Shown piece by piece: positions 8,069-15,672 of a DNA stretch of 23,310 nt (positions are counted from its first letter, which is position 1; each line of letters opens with the position of its first letter). The notes beneath the pieces were generated by a model. It had not been told where the DNA came from. It made no database searches and was given only the letters and a program-made list of their open reading frames with translations. Origin of the DNA: Pseudomonadota bacterium (GTDB lineage Bacteria; Pseudomonadota; Gammaproteobacteria; Burkholderiales; Thiobacillaceae); assembly GCA_030836725.1 (NCBI GenBank), contig JAUPLV010000010.1, forward strand, positions 1-23,310, in the 5' to 3' direction. The position numbers were made by a program, and so were the translations under genes.

Positions 8069-8515
8069 TCAGCGCAGCCGGTCGTCCGATTCGCGCCTGA
8101 ATTCGCCATCGATCGTTGTGGGGGCGCCGGCTCCCCCCGGCTGGGGGAAGGGTGCGTCGTCATTGGCCGGCCGCAGCGGGTCCGGCTTGCGGTTGGCCCA
8201 GGTGCCGGGAATCAGCAGCAGCACCAGCGCGATCGCATCGCTGATGAAGCCGGGGAAGACAAGCAGGCCTCCGGCGAGCAGAATACGCCCGCTGGCGAAC
8301 ATCGCGGCCAGCGGGTTCGCGCCCGACTGCACCGAAAACAGCAGCCGCGCGCCCCAGGCGACGCGCTCGGCGCGAATCAGCACAACCCCGGCGATGGCGG
8401 CCAGCAGCAGCCACAGCAGCACCCAGCCGCCGATGGCGCCGGCAATCAAGAAGATGCCGATGGCTTCCAGAACCGGAAACGACAGCACGAGTAGCACAAT
8501 CCAACCAAAGCGCAT
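8069..8515 (-). CDS. fxsA: FxsA family membrane protein
   Basis: This small (148 residues) inner-membrane protein has a first helix at about 4-25 (WIVLLVLSFPVLEAIGIFLI) and further hydrophobic helices at about 28-48 and 78-104. A proline-rich cytoplasmic tail ends in EFRRESDDRLR. The N-terminal pattern FPVLEAIGIFLIAGAIGGW and the LLVFPGFISDAIALVLLLIPG segment are hallmarks of FxsA. In E. coli, FxsA overproduction relieves F-exclusion of phage T7; the normal role is not known. The family N terminus supports the ATG at 8515, which puts its start only 3 bases from the divergent cutA ATG. Confidence 0.93.
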   Translation of the reverse strand: MRFGWIVLLVLSFPVLEAIGIFLIAGAIGGWVLLWLLLAAIAGVVLIRAERVAWGARLLFSVQSGANPLAAMFASGRILLAGGLLVFPGFISDAIALVLLLIPGTWANRKPDPLRPANDDAPFPQPGGAGAPTTIDGEFRRESDDRLR

Positions 8516-8518
8516 GTG

Positions 8519-8842
8519 ATGGAACCTTTGTTAATCTTGACGAATTTACCCGATGTCGCCAGCGCCGAGAAACTGGCGCGGGTTCTGCTCGAGCATCGAG
8601 CGGCGGCATGCGTGAACGTTTTGGCGGCGTGCCGCTCTGTTTATCGCTGGCGCGGCGCGGTGGAAACGGCGGACGAAATCCCGCTGCTGATCAAGACCAC
8701 CGCGGAGAATTACCCGCTGGTTGAAGAAATCGTTCGCGCGCAGCATCCTTACGATGTGCCTGAGCTGATTGCCATACCAATAACACATGGCCTGCCTGCC
8801 TATCTCGACTGGCTGGTCACGGAGACCGAGAAACATGAATAA
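8519..8842 (+). CDS. cutA: CutA divalent-ion tolerance protein
   Basis: CutA is a small trimeric cytoplasmic protein linked to copper/divalent metal tolerance. It has 107 residues with the family pattern LILTNLPDVASAEKLARVLLE, AACVNVL, SVYRWRGAVETADEIPLLIKT and YDVPELIAIPI. I chose the ATG at 8519, which fits the family start; a GTG directly before it (8516) could add one residue. No Shine-Dalgarno is visible. The last 8 bases overlap the dsbD start, and cutA-dsbD is a common operon in proteobacteria (historically cutA1-cutA2). Confidence 0.95.
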   Translation: MEPLLILTNLPDVASAEKLARVLLEHRAAACVNVLAACRSVYRWRGAVETADEIPLLIKTTAENYPLVEEIVRAQHPYDVPELIAIPITHGLPAYLDWLVTETEKHE

Positions 8843-11099
8843 ATGGATGCGTTCGCTCAAGTTGCTTCCCCTGATTTGGGGTGCGCTTGCGCTTTTTCCA
8901 GTGGCCCAGGCCGAAGAATTTCTGGACCCCGAGGTTGCGTTCAAGTTCACCGCGCGCGCGCTCGACGCCGATACGCTGGAAGCGCGCTGGCTGATCGCCG
9001 ACGGCTATTACATGTACCGCGACAAGTTCAGGTTCGAAGTCGCCGGCGCCACGCTCGGCGCGCCGCGGCTGCCTTCGGGGAAGCTCAAGGATGACGAGAA
9101 TTTCGGCAAGGTCGAGATATTCCGCAAGGAGGTCCGCATCGCGCTGCCGATCCTGCGCACGCCGGGCGCCGCGTCGGTCACGCTGAAAACTGTTTCGCAG
9201 GGCTGCGCCGATGCCGGCTTGTGCTACACCCCGCTGGCCGAGAGCGCGACCATCAAGCTGCCGCCTCTGGGCGCGGTAGCGGTAGCCGCACCGGCGACCG
9301 CGAGCCCGGTCGCGTCACCCCTGGATAGCCTGCGCAGCCTCGGCGGCATGGACTTGCCGAAAGTGCTGCCACCGGAAGAGGCCTTCCTGGTCGTCGCCGC
9401 GATGCCGGATGCGCGGACGGTCAGGTTCGATTACACCCTGACCGCGGACACCTACCTGTATCGCGACAAACTCGATTTCATCGTCAAGTCGCCCGCCGAC
9501 ATGAAAGTGGCGGGCGTCGACACTCCCGCAGGCGAAATCAAGGACGACCCGAGCTTCGGCCCCACCGAGGTCTACCACCGGAACTTTGCCGCCCATGTGA
9601 CGCTGTCGCGCGCGCTCGCCGCCGATGAGCAGCTGGTCCTGGAAGCCTCCTGGCAGGGCTGCAACGAAGCGGTCGGCATCTGCTATCCGCCGATCGAGAA
9701 CGCTTTCACCCTGACCGCAGCAGGCGCGAGCGTCGCCACCGCCGCCAGCCTTCAGGCCGCGCCAGCCGAACCCGCCATTGAATCCGATACGTCGAGGATC
9801 GAGCGGGTATTGAAAGGCGGCAGTTTATGGCCGATTGTCATCACCTTCTTCGGCCTCGGCCTGCTGCTGGCGCTGACGCCGTGCGTGTTTCCCATGATCC
9901 CGATCCTGTCCGGCATCATTGCCGGGCAGAAGAAGGACGTGACCAAGACCAGCGGCTTCCTGCTGTCGCTCACCTACGTGCTGGGCATGGCCATCACCTA
10001 TGCGCTCGCCGGGGTGGCGGCGGCGCTGTCCGAAACGCTGCTGTCGAACGCGCTGCAGAACCCGTGGGCGCTCGGCGTCGGCGCCGGCATTTTCGTGCTG
10101 CTGGCGATGTCGATGTTCGGCTTCTTCGAGATACAGATGCCGAGCTTCATCCAGAGCAAGTTCTCGGATGCGTCGAACAGGATGAAGGGCGGCAATTTCA
10201 TCGGTGTTTTCGTCATGGGCGCGCTGTCCGCGGTGATCCTCGGCCCCTGCGTGGCGCCGCCGCTGGCCGCCGCCCTGGTCTTCATCGCGCAGACCGGCAA
10301 CACCACGCTTGGCGGGATTGCACTGTTCGTGCTGGCGCTCGGCATGGGCGTGCCGCTGCTACTGGTGGGCCTGTCAGCCGGCGCGCTGCTGCCGCGCGCC
10401 GGCGGCTGGATGAATGCGGTGAAATATTTCTTCGGCGTCATGATGCTGGCGATCGCCATCTACCTGATTTCGCCGGTCATTCCGGACTGGGTCGACATGC
10501 TGCTGTGGGCGCTGCTGCTGATCGCCTCCGCGATTTTCCTGCATGCGCTCGACCCGCTGCCGGAAAGGGCTTCCGGCTGGTCGCGGCTGTGGAAGGGGCT
10601 GGGCGTGGTGCTGCTGATCGGCGGTCTGGCGATTCTGCTCGGCATGCTGGCGGGCAGCCGCAATCTGCTGCAGCCGCTGGATGTGTTCAAGGGCGGCGCC
10701 GGCGGCGGCGTGGCGATGGCGGCGGAACAGAAAGGCCTGCCGTTCGAGAAGGTCAAGGACGTGGCCGAGCTTGACGCGCGCCTGGCGGCGGCCAAGGCCG
10801 ACGGCCGCGCGGTGATGCTCGATTTTTACGCCGACTGGTGCGTGTCGTGCAAGGAAATGGAAGCTTTCACCTTCAGCGATGCGCGGGTGCGGGCGCGCCT
10901 GGCGGGCGTGGTGCTGCTGAAGGCCGATGTCACCGCCAACAGCGACGCCGACAAGGCGCTGCTCAAGCGCTTCAACCTGTTCGGCCCGCCCGGCCTGATA
11001 TTCTGGACTGGGACGGGCGCGCAGTCGGAGTTCAAGGTCATCGGCTTCGAGAAAGCCGACAAGTTTCTGGTCAGCATCGACTCCGCGCTGGGCAGGTGA
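8835..11099 (+). CDS. dsbD: Thiol:disulfide interchange protein DsbD with two tandem N-terminal domains
   Basis: DsbD carries electrons from cytoplasmic thioredoxin across the inner membrane to periplasmic thiol proteins. This one has 754 residues, well above the roughly 565 of E. coli DsbD. After a signal peptide (about 1-26) come two consecutive alpha (DsbC-interacting) domains. The first (about 27-145) has C124/C130 in QGCADAGLCYTP; the second (about 173-295) has C276/C283 in QGCNEAVGICYPP. The membrane domain of about eight helices carries C350 in TPCVFPM and C472 in GPCVAPP. The C-terminal thioredoxin-like domain has C669-V-S-C672 in DWCVSCKE. All redox cysteines are present. The ATG at 8835 has GGAG 10 bases upstream and is followed by a clear signal peptide, which favours it over an ATG 48 bases further up. 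Confidence 0.96.
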   Translation: MNKWMRSLKLLPLIWGALALFPVAQAEEFLDPEVAFKFTARALDADTLEARWLIADGYYMYRDKFRFEVAGATLGAPRLPSGKLKDDENFGKVEIFRKEVRIALPILRTPGAASVTLKTVSQGCADAGLCYTPLAESATIKLPPLGAVAVAAPATASPVASPLDSLRSLGGMDLPKVLPPEEAFLVVAAMPDARTVRFDYTLTADTYLYRDKLDFIVKSPADMKVAGVDTPAGEIKDDPSFGPTEVYHRNFAAHVTLSRALAADEQLVLEASWQGCNEAVGICYPPIENAFTLTAAGASVATAASLQAAPAEPAIESDTSRIERVLKGGSLWPIVITFFGLGLLLALTPCVFPMIPILSGIIAGQKKDVTKTSGFLLSLTYVLGMAITYALAGVAAALSETLLSNALQNPWALGVGAGIFVLLAMSMFGFFEIQMPSFIQSKFSDASNRMKGGNFIGVFVMGALSAVILGPCVAPPLAAALVFIAQTGNTTLGGIALFVLALGMGVPLLLVGLSAGALLPRAGGWMNAVKYFFGVMMLAIAIYLISPVIPDWVDMLLWALLLIASAIFLHALDPLPERASGWSRLWKGLGVVLLIGGLAILLGMLAGSRNLLQPLDVFKGGAGGGVAMAAEQKGLPFEKVKDVAELDARLAAAKADGRAVMLDFYADWCVSCKEMEAFTFSDARVRARLAGVVLLKADVTANSDADKALLKRFNLFGPPGLIFWTGTGAQSEFKVIGFEKADKFLVSIDSALGR

Positions 11100-11108
11100 G
11101 CGGGGCTT

Positions 11109-11131
11109 GTAGGAGCGGGCTTGCCCGCGAA
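11109..11131. repeat. REP-like palindromic element after dsbD
   Basis: A perfect palindrome gcgggcttgcccgc (11115-11128) sits inside a context beginning GTAGGA and ending CGAA. This resembles the short REP sequences scattered between genes in Pseudomonas and other proteobacteria. It lies just after the dsbD stop, in a 119-base gap between convergent genes. Whether it is repeated elsewhere in this genome cannot be seen from one window. Confidence 0.6.
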
Positions 11132-11171
11132 GCGCCTGCTACGCCATCGCCCTGTCGCCAGAAAGCTGGCT

Positions 11172-11205
11172 CTGCGTGTCACCTCTCGGGGGGTGGGCCA
11201 CGCAG
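11172..11205. repeat. Inverted repeat between convergent dsbD and dsrS-like genes
   Basis: CTGCGTG (11172-11178) pairs with CACGCAG (11199-11205), and inside them CACC pairs with GGTG. The result is a stem with internal loops in the non-coding spacer. It lacks a U-tract. It could help end transcription from either side or be part of the REP-like cluster. Confidence 0.45.
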
Positions 11206-11218
11206 CGTCGCGCTTCCC

Positions 11219-12286
11219 TTACGACTGACGCCGCAGCACCGCGATGGCGTCGAGCAGCGGGGCGACGACGGGCTGGATCTTGCGCCGCATCAGCGAACCG
11301 ATCGCGGTGGTCTTGAGGAAAATCGGCCGCACGCTATCGGCGTCCGACGCGGCCAGCGCATCGAGCGCGGCGCAATCCGTTTCAAACCGCGACGCGGCTT
11401 TGAGCAGGTCTTCGCGCGCAAGCTTGCGCATGGCTTCGTCGGCCTGTCGCAGGGGGGCGCACCATTGCGCCAGCGCGTTCAGCGTGTGGTTCACCACTTC
11501 CTGGTTTTCGGGCCGGTCGAGGATGGTCGCGGCGGCGGCGAGAAAGGTCTGCCCCTTCCCGGACAACGCCTTTTCCAGCATCAGGGCATACGGATTTCCG
11601 GCCAGTCGGGGCGCCTGCGCGTGGTCGGCGCGCGCCGCACGCGGATTGGGCAGATCGTCCGGCTGCAGTTCAAGGAAGGCGACGTAATACGAATTGCGGC
11701 TGCTGCCGCGCTTCCAGATCGCCAGTCGCTCGGCGTCGGTCAGCACCCCTGAATGCAGCATCACCGCCACGGTATCGAGAATGCCGGTGTCGTCCTCGTG
11801 CAAAAAGGCCAGATGCTCGACCAGGAATTCGGCCAGGGTGCGGCCCATGCTGCCCTGGCGCACCACGTCGCGCATCAGCATCAGCCGCGCGTTCTCGATG
11901 GTCGGCATGCACCACCAGGCATAGCGCGCCAGTTCGTCGGTCAGCGCGGGCGAATGCACCACCGCGACCACCGCCTCTTCTTCGGCGATCAGCAGCAGCT
12001 GCGCCAGATGCTGGGCCGACAGCCCCGCCTGCGATTGCCGCGTCCAGCGCGTCAGGTGCACCGGGTAGCCGCCGGGCGAGCCCAGCGCGTGGCCGGACAG
12101 CAGTTCGCGCACCCGCTTCAGGTAGCGGTCGGAACGCTCGTTGGGTTTCAGCGGCACGCTGGCCTCGCCCTGCGGCGTCAGCGCCCACAGCGTCATGCTC
12201 GATTCGTCGATGCGGACCGCCTTGAGCTCGGTGTTGAAGAGAACGTTGAGGCGCAGTTCGTCTTCGGGGGACAGTTCGTCGTTCAT
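11219..12286 (-). CDS. DsrS-like protein
   Basis: The 355-residue protein is predicted cytoplasmic, with no signal peptide and no membrane helix. The opening (LRLNVLFNTELKAVRIDES), the segment YLKRVRELLSGHALGSPGGYP and the AWWCMPTIENARLML stretch fit my memory of proteins labelled sulfur reduction protein DsrS. In sulfur oxidisers that protein is associated with, and proposed to influence expression of, the reverse dissimilatory sulfite reductase system. I see no catalytic motif and no cofactor site. The rest is helix-rich. It follows hemL on the same strand after a 111-base spacer holding CGCGAAG repeats. AAAGG lies 9 bases before the ATG. No dsr genes are in the window. The name is from memory without a search, so treat it as probable. 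Confidence 0.6.
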   Translation of the reverse strand: MNDELSPEDELRLNVLFNTELKAVRIDESSMTLWALTPQGEASVPLKPNERSDRYLKRVRELLSGHALGSPGGYPVHLTRWTRQSQAGLSAQHLAQLLLIAEEEAVVAVVHSPALTDELARYAWWCMPTIENARLMLMRDVVRQGSMGRTLAEFLVEHLAFLHEDDTGILDTVAVMLHSGVLTDAERLAIWKRGSSRNSYYVAFLELQPDDLPNPRAARADHAQAPRLAGNPYALMLEKALSGKGQTFLAAAATILDRPENQEVVNHTLNALAQWCAPLRQADEAMRKLAREDLLKAASRFETDCAALDALAASDADSVRPIFLKTTAIGSLMRRKIQPVVAPLLDAIAVLRRQS

Positions 12287-12307
12287 GCGGGGAAGCCTTT
12301 ATTGGTC

Positions 12308-12361
12308 CGCGAAGGCCGCGAAGAAACGCGAAGATGAAACCCAACTTTCGCGAACTTCGCG
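12308..12361. repeat. CGCGAAG direct and inverted repeat cluster
   Basis: CGCGAAG occurs at 12308-12314, 12317-12323 and 12327-12333. Its complement CTTCGCG occurs at 12355-12361, with a partial TTCGCG at 12347-12352. The two sides can fold into a stem of two short helices in the hemL to dsrS-like spacer. It resembles intergenic repeats seen in several GC-rich proteobacteria. Confidence 0.7.
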
Positions 12362-12397
12362 TCCTTTATGCCCTCCGGGTATTCGTGGGCAAAGTCT

Positions 12398-13675
12398 TTA
12401 AAGCATCTTGAACACTTCGCGCGCAGCAGCGAGGGTGGCGTCGATGTCGGCGTCGGTGTGCGCGGCCGAGACGAAGCCGGCCTCGAACGCGGAGGGCGCG
12501 AGGTAGATGCCGCGGTCGAGCATGGCGTGGAAGAAGCGGTTGAATTTCTCCTTGTCGCCCTGCATCACTTCGGCAAAGCTCGCCGGCGGCCTGGCGGCGA
12601 AATAGAGGCCGAACATGCCGCCCACCGAGTCGGCGCAGAAGGTGACGCCGGCATCCGCGGCGGCGGTGGTCAGGCCTTTCACCAGCTTTTCGGTGCGGGC
12701 AGTGAGGTTCGCGTGGAAGCCGGGTTCGCTGATGGCCTCCAGCGTAGCCAGTCCCGCCGCCACCGCCACCGGGTTGCCCGACAGCGTCCCCGCCTGGTAC
12801 ACCGGACCGACCGGCGCCAGCGCGTCCATCACGTCGGCGCGGCCGCCGAAGGCGCCCACCGGCATGCCGCCGCCGATCACCTTGCCGAGCGTGGTGAGGT
12901 CGGGCTTGATGCCGAGCAGCTTCTGCGCGCAGCCGAGGTCGACGCGGAAGCCCGTCATCACCTCGTCGAAGATCAGCAGGGCGCCGTAGGCGTCGCACAG
13001 CCGGCGCATCGCCGCCATGAATTCGGCGGTCGGCTTGACTAGGTTCATGTTGCCGGCGAAGGGCTCGACGATGATGCAGGCGATCTCGTTGCCGATCTCG
13101 GCGAAGGTGCGTTCCAGCCCGGCGACGTCGTTGTAATCCAGAACGATCGTCTGCGCCGCGACTTCCGGCGGCACGCCCGCCGAAGTCGGGTTGCCGAAGG
13201 TGAGCGCGCCCGAGCCCGCCTTCACCAGCAGGAAATCGGCGTGGCCGTGGTAGCAGCCCTCGAACTTGATGAACTTGCTGCGGCCGGTGAAGCCGCGCGC
13301 CAGGCGGATCGCGCTCATCGTCGCTTCGGTTCCGGATGACACCAGGCGCACTTTCTCAATGCTCGGAACGAGTTCGATGATGCGGCGGGCCATGGTGAGT
13401 TCCGCTTCGGAGGGCGCGCCGAACGACAGCCCGTTGACGGCGGCGTCCTGCACCGCCTTGACCGTGCCGGGGTGGGCGTGGCCGAGGATGGCCGGGCCCC
13501 ACGAGCCGACGTAGTCGATGTACTCGCGGCCGTCGGCGTCCCACACGCGCGATCCCCTGGCGCGGCTGAAGAACACCGGGGTGCCGCCAACGCTCTTGAA
13601 GGCGCGCACCGGTGAGTTCACGCCACCGGGAATCACTTTTTGCGATTGTTCGAAAAGCTGTTCGTTACGGGTCAT
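12398..13675 (-). CDS. hemL: Glutamate-1-semialdehyde 2,1-aminomutase
   Basis: HemL is a PLP enzyme converting glutamate-1-semialdehyde to 5-aminolevulinate, the last step of the C5 route that supplies the heme pathway. It has 425 residues, the normal length. Motifs are IPGGVNSPVRAF at the N terminus, SSGTEATMSAIRLARG (PLP phosphate binding), GCYHGHAD, the D237-E238 pair in IFDEVMTGFR, and the Schiff-base lysine K265 in LGKVIGGGMPVGAFGG. GGAG lies 8 bases before the ATG. It is downstream of thiD-thiE on the same strand with a 109-base gap. Together with hemC/hemD at 2-4 kb it shows that this organism makes 5-aminolevulinate by the C5 route. Confidence 0.98.
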   Translation of the reverse strand: MTRNEQLFEQSQKVIPGGVNSPVRAFKSVGGTPVFFSRARGSRVWDADGREYIDYVGSWGPAILGHAHPGTVKAVQDAAVNGLSFGAPSEAELTMARRIIELVPSIEKVRLVSSGTEATMSAIRLARGFTGRSKFIKFEGCYHGHADFLLVKAGSGALTFGNPTSAGVPPEVAAQTIVLDYNDVAGLERTFAEIGNEIACIIVEPFAGNMNLVKPTAEFMAAMRRLCDAYGALLIFDEVMTGFRVDLGCAQKLLGIKPDLTTLGKVIGGGMPVGAFGGRADVMDALAPVGPVYQAGTLSGNPVAVAAGLATLEAISEPGFHANLTARTEKLVKGLTTAAADAGVTFCADSVGGMFGLYFAARPPASFAEVMQGDKEKFNRFFHAMLDRGIYLAPSAFEAGFVSAAHTDADIDATLAAAREVFKML

Positions 13676-13743
13676 TGGTCGGACTCCATTTCAAATAATT
13701 GATTCAGGTCGTGCGCGTTGATCGGTTTGGCATCGCCTTTGCA

Positions 13744-13762
13744 CCCTCTCCCGCGAGCGGGG
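13744..13762. repeat. Short palindrome in the thiE-hemL spacer
   Basis: CCCGC (13750-13754) and GCGGG (13757-13761) pair around GA in a context starting CCCTCT. This looks like a degenerate copy of a common intergenic palindrome of GC-rich proteobacteria. The rest of the 109-base spacer shows nothing else I can name. Confidence 0.4.
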
Positions 13763-13784
13763 ATGGCTGGGGGGCAAGCCTGAT

Positions 13785-14420
13785 TCATGCTTCAGGTTCG
13801 GACTCAAACAGGTGGTTCAGGGCGCGTGCGCTGGCACGGATGTCGGGCGCGTCGAACAGGGCCGAGAGCACGGCGAGGCTGTCGGCGCCGGCATCCAGCA
13901 GTTGCGGCGCGTTGACGAGCGTGATGCCGCCGATGGCAACCAGCGGCACATGAATGCGCGGCGCGGCATCGCGCAACAAATCGAGACTGGCCTGTCCGGC
14001 ATCGGGCTTGGTCGGCGATGAAAAAAAGCTGCCGAAGGCGACGTAATCGGCGCCCGCCGCCTGTGCCGCCTGCGCCAGTTCGAGGCTCTGGTAGCACGAT
14101 GCGCCGATGAGTTTGTCGCGGCCGAGAATGATGCGCGCTTCGCGCAGGCTGCCGTCGTCGCGTCCAAGGTGCACGCCGTCGGCGTCGCACAGGTCGGCCA
14201 GTCTCAGGTCGTCGTTGACGATCAGCGGCACGCCGTATCGGCGACATAGCGCGACAAGTTCGCTCGCCTGCTCGTGACGGCGCGCGACATCGCCCGACTT
14301 GTCGCGGTATTGCACTGCGGCAATGCCGCCCGCCAGCGCGGCTTCGACCTGTGTCAGCAGCTTTTCAGTGTCAGCGGTTTCAAAGGTGATGGCGTATACG
14401 CCGCCGGGAAATTCAGGCAT
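13785..14420 (-). CDS. thiE: Thiamine-phosphate synthase
   Basis: ThiE couples HMP pyrophosphate with the thiazole phosphate to give thiamine phosphate. The 211-residue TIM-barrel protein shows QYRDK (37-41, pyrophosphate binding), IVNDDLRLA with D70 and D71 (metal site), DGVHLGRDD, GSFFSSPTK (130-138, a variant of the family GPxFxTxTK loop) and VAIGGIT (161-167). It begins 8 bases past the thiD stop without a strong Shine-Dalgarno, so coupling to thiD is likely. ThiE acts directly after ThiD in the pathway, matching the gene order. Confidence 0.95.
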   Translation of the reverse strand: MPEFPGGVYAITFETADTEKLLTQVEAALAGGIAAVQYRDKSGDVARRHEQASELVALCRRYGVPLIVNDDLRLADLCDADGVHLGRDDGSLREARIILGRDKLIGASCYQSLELAQAAQAAGADYVAFGSFFSSPTKPDAGQASLDLLRDAAPRIHVPLVAIGGITLVNAPQLLDAGADSLAVLSALFDAPDIRASARALNHLFESEPEA

Positions 14421-14428
14421 GGATAAAC

Positions 14429-15271
14429 TCAGGCGTTGCCTTCCGTCTGGGCGTCCTGCGCCCAGAAGAAGCGCTCGGGAATGTACTGCCCCATGCCGGG
14501 GCGGAAGGCGGCTTTCAGCGTTTCATAGGTGAAGTTCTGCGCCTCGCGCACCGCGGTCGGCACATCATGACCATAGGCCAGCGTGGCTGCGATGGCCGAG
14601 GCCAGCGTGCAGCCTGAGCCGTGATAACTGCCGGGCAGGCGGTCCCAGGCGTCGGTCTGCACATGGCCGCCGGCGTCGTAGAGGCTGTTCAGCACGCGCG
14701 GCGTGGCCTCGTGGGTGCCGGTGATGAGCACGTATTCGCAGCCGAGATCGGTCAGGTGTCTGGCGCAGGCGGCGAGGTCCATGTCGTCCTCCTCGGACTC
14801 GAACAGCGCCAGCCGCCGAGCTTCGTGGCTGTTGGGTGTGATGATGCTGGTCTGCGGAATCAGCAGGTCGCGCATCGCCGAGATCATGTCCTCGGTGGCC
14901 AGTTCGTCGCCGCGTCCGGACGCCAGCACCGGATCGAGGATGACAGGAATGTCGGGGTAATCGGCGAGGATTTCCGCGATCGCCGCGATCGACTCGGCGC
15001 TGCCCAGCATGCCCAGCTTGAATGCCGCCACCGGCACGTCCTCGAGCAGCATGCGCGCCTGATCCATGACCCATTCGGAATCGATCACCAGAATTTCGTC
15101 GACCCCGGCGGTGTCCTGCACCGTGATCGCGGTGATGACCGACAGCGGGTGACAGCCCATGCTGGCCAGCGTCAGCAAATCGGCCTGGATGCCCGCGCCG
15201 CCGGTCGGATCGGATGCGGCAAAGCTGAGCACCAGCGGCGGCGAGGATTTTTGGGGGAAAATGGATGGCAT
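14429..15271 (-). CDS. thiD: Hydroxymethylpyrimidine/phosphomethylpyrimidine kinase
   Basis: ThiD phosphorylates HMP and HMP phosphate to HMP pyrophosphate for thiamine synthesis. The 280-residue ribokinase-fold protein shows SFAASDPTGGAGIQADL (16-32), FKLGMLGS (84-91), ILDPVLASGRG (111-121), ITPNSHEARRL (144-154) and the catalytic/anion-hole motif HGSGCTLASA (217-226). It is the first gene of the minus-strand thiD-thiE-hemL group. The 53-base gap to the divergent rubredoxin gene is too short for a TPP riboswitch, and I see none. Confidence 0.96.
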   Translation of the reverse strand: MPSIFPQKSSPPLVLSFAASDPTGGAGIQADLLTLASMGCHPLSVITAITVQDTAGVDEILVIDSEWVMDQARMLLEDVPVAAFKLGMLGSAESIAAIAEILADYPDIPVILDPVLASGRGDELATEDMISAMRDLLIPQTSIITPNSHEARRLALFESEEDDMDLAACARHLTDLGCEYVLITGTHEATPRVLNSLYDAGGHVQTDAWDRLPGSYHGSGCTLASAIAATLAYGHDVPTAVREAQNFTYETLKAAFRPGMGQYIPERFFWAQDAQTEGNA

Positions 15272-15324
15272 GGCGTCACTGCTTTAGAATCAAGCGCCAA
15301 TTTTAGCCGATTCCCCCTGCTTCC

Positions 15325-15507
15325 ATGTCCGATCCCTCCGAATACAAGCGCTGGATGTGCCTGATCTGCGGCTACATCTACAACGAAACGACCGGCGCGC
15401 CGGACGATGGCATTCCTCTCGGCACGCGCTGGGAGGATGTGCCGGTCAACTGGACCTGCCCGGATTGCGGGGCACGAAAGGAAGATTTCGAGAGGGTCGT
15501 TTTTTGA
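15325..15507 (+). CDS. Rubredoxin
   Basis: The protein is a small iron electron carrier of 60 residues with one Fe bound by four cysteines: C12 and C15 in MCLICGYIYN, C45 and C48 in CPDCGARKEDF. The aromatic and acidic pattern DDGIPLGTRWEDVP is standard. It is divergent from thiD by 53 bases, an arrangement common in betaproteobacteria. I see no Shine-Dalgarno before the ATG. The partner is unknown; oxidative-stress reductases or alkane/other oxygenases are known partners in other bacteria. A T-rich stretch directly follows the stop but has no clear stem before it. Confidence 0.97.
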   Translation: MSDPSEYKRWMCLICGYIYNETTGAPDDGIPLGTRWEDVPVNWTCPDCGARKEDFERVVF

Positions 15508-15559
15508 GAGTTTTTTTATTTTTCCGCTAAAGTAAGACACTGGTGTGGGCGATATGCCA

Positions 15560-15589
15560 TAGTCAGGGCAAGTATTTTGATCGTAGAAT
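15560..15589 (+). promoter_or_regulatory. Weak sigma-70-like promoter candidate ahead of the exported protein
   Basis: TAGTCA (15560-15565) and TAGAAT (15584-15589) are separated by 18 bases in the 165-base spacer between the rubredoxin and the exported protein. Each matches consensus only partly. This is the best pair I could find by eye in the spacer. Confidence 0.2.
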
Positions 15590-15660
15590 GACGGTCTCCT
15601 CGTCAAGTCCGTTTTCGCCTGGTTAGGCTGCTTGGCTTGGAGCGTGAAAATTTAAATATC

Positions 15661-15666
15661 AAGGAG
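15661..15666 (+). promoter_or_regulatory. Shine-Dalgarno AAGGAG fixing the start of the exported protein
   Basis: AAGGAG sits 6 bases before the ATG at 15673. This supports that start over an upstream in-frame ATG at 15637, which would place non-hydrophobic residues before the signal peptide. Confidence 0.8.
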
Positions 15667-15672
15667 AGGGAC

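Noticed and set aside
15272..15324. TPP riboswitch upstream of thiD
   Set aside because: The gap to the divergent rubredoxin gene is only 53 bases and holds none of the conserved THI-box segments.
15508..15522. T-rich stretch after the rubredoxin stop as an intrinsic terminator
   Set aside because: I could not find a stable GC-rich stem just before the T-run.
15523..15672. Cyclic-di-GMP riboswitch before the exported protein
   Set aside because: The spacer lacks the conserved GEMM core segments; the resemblance was only a few scattered bases.
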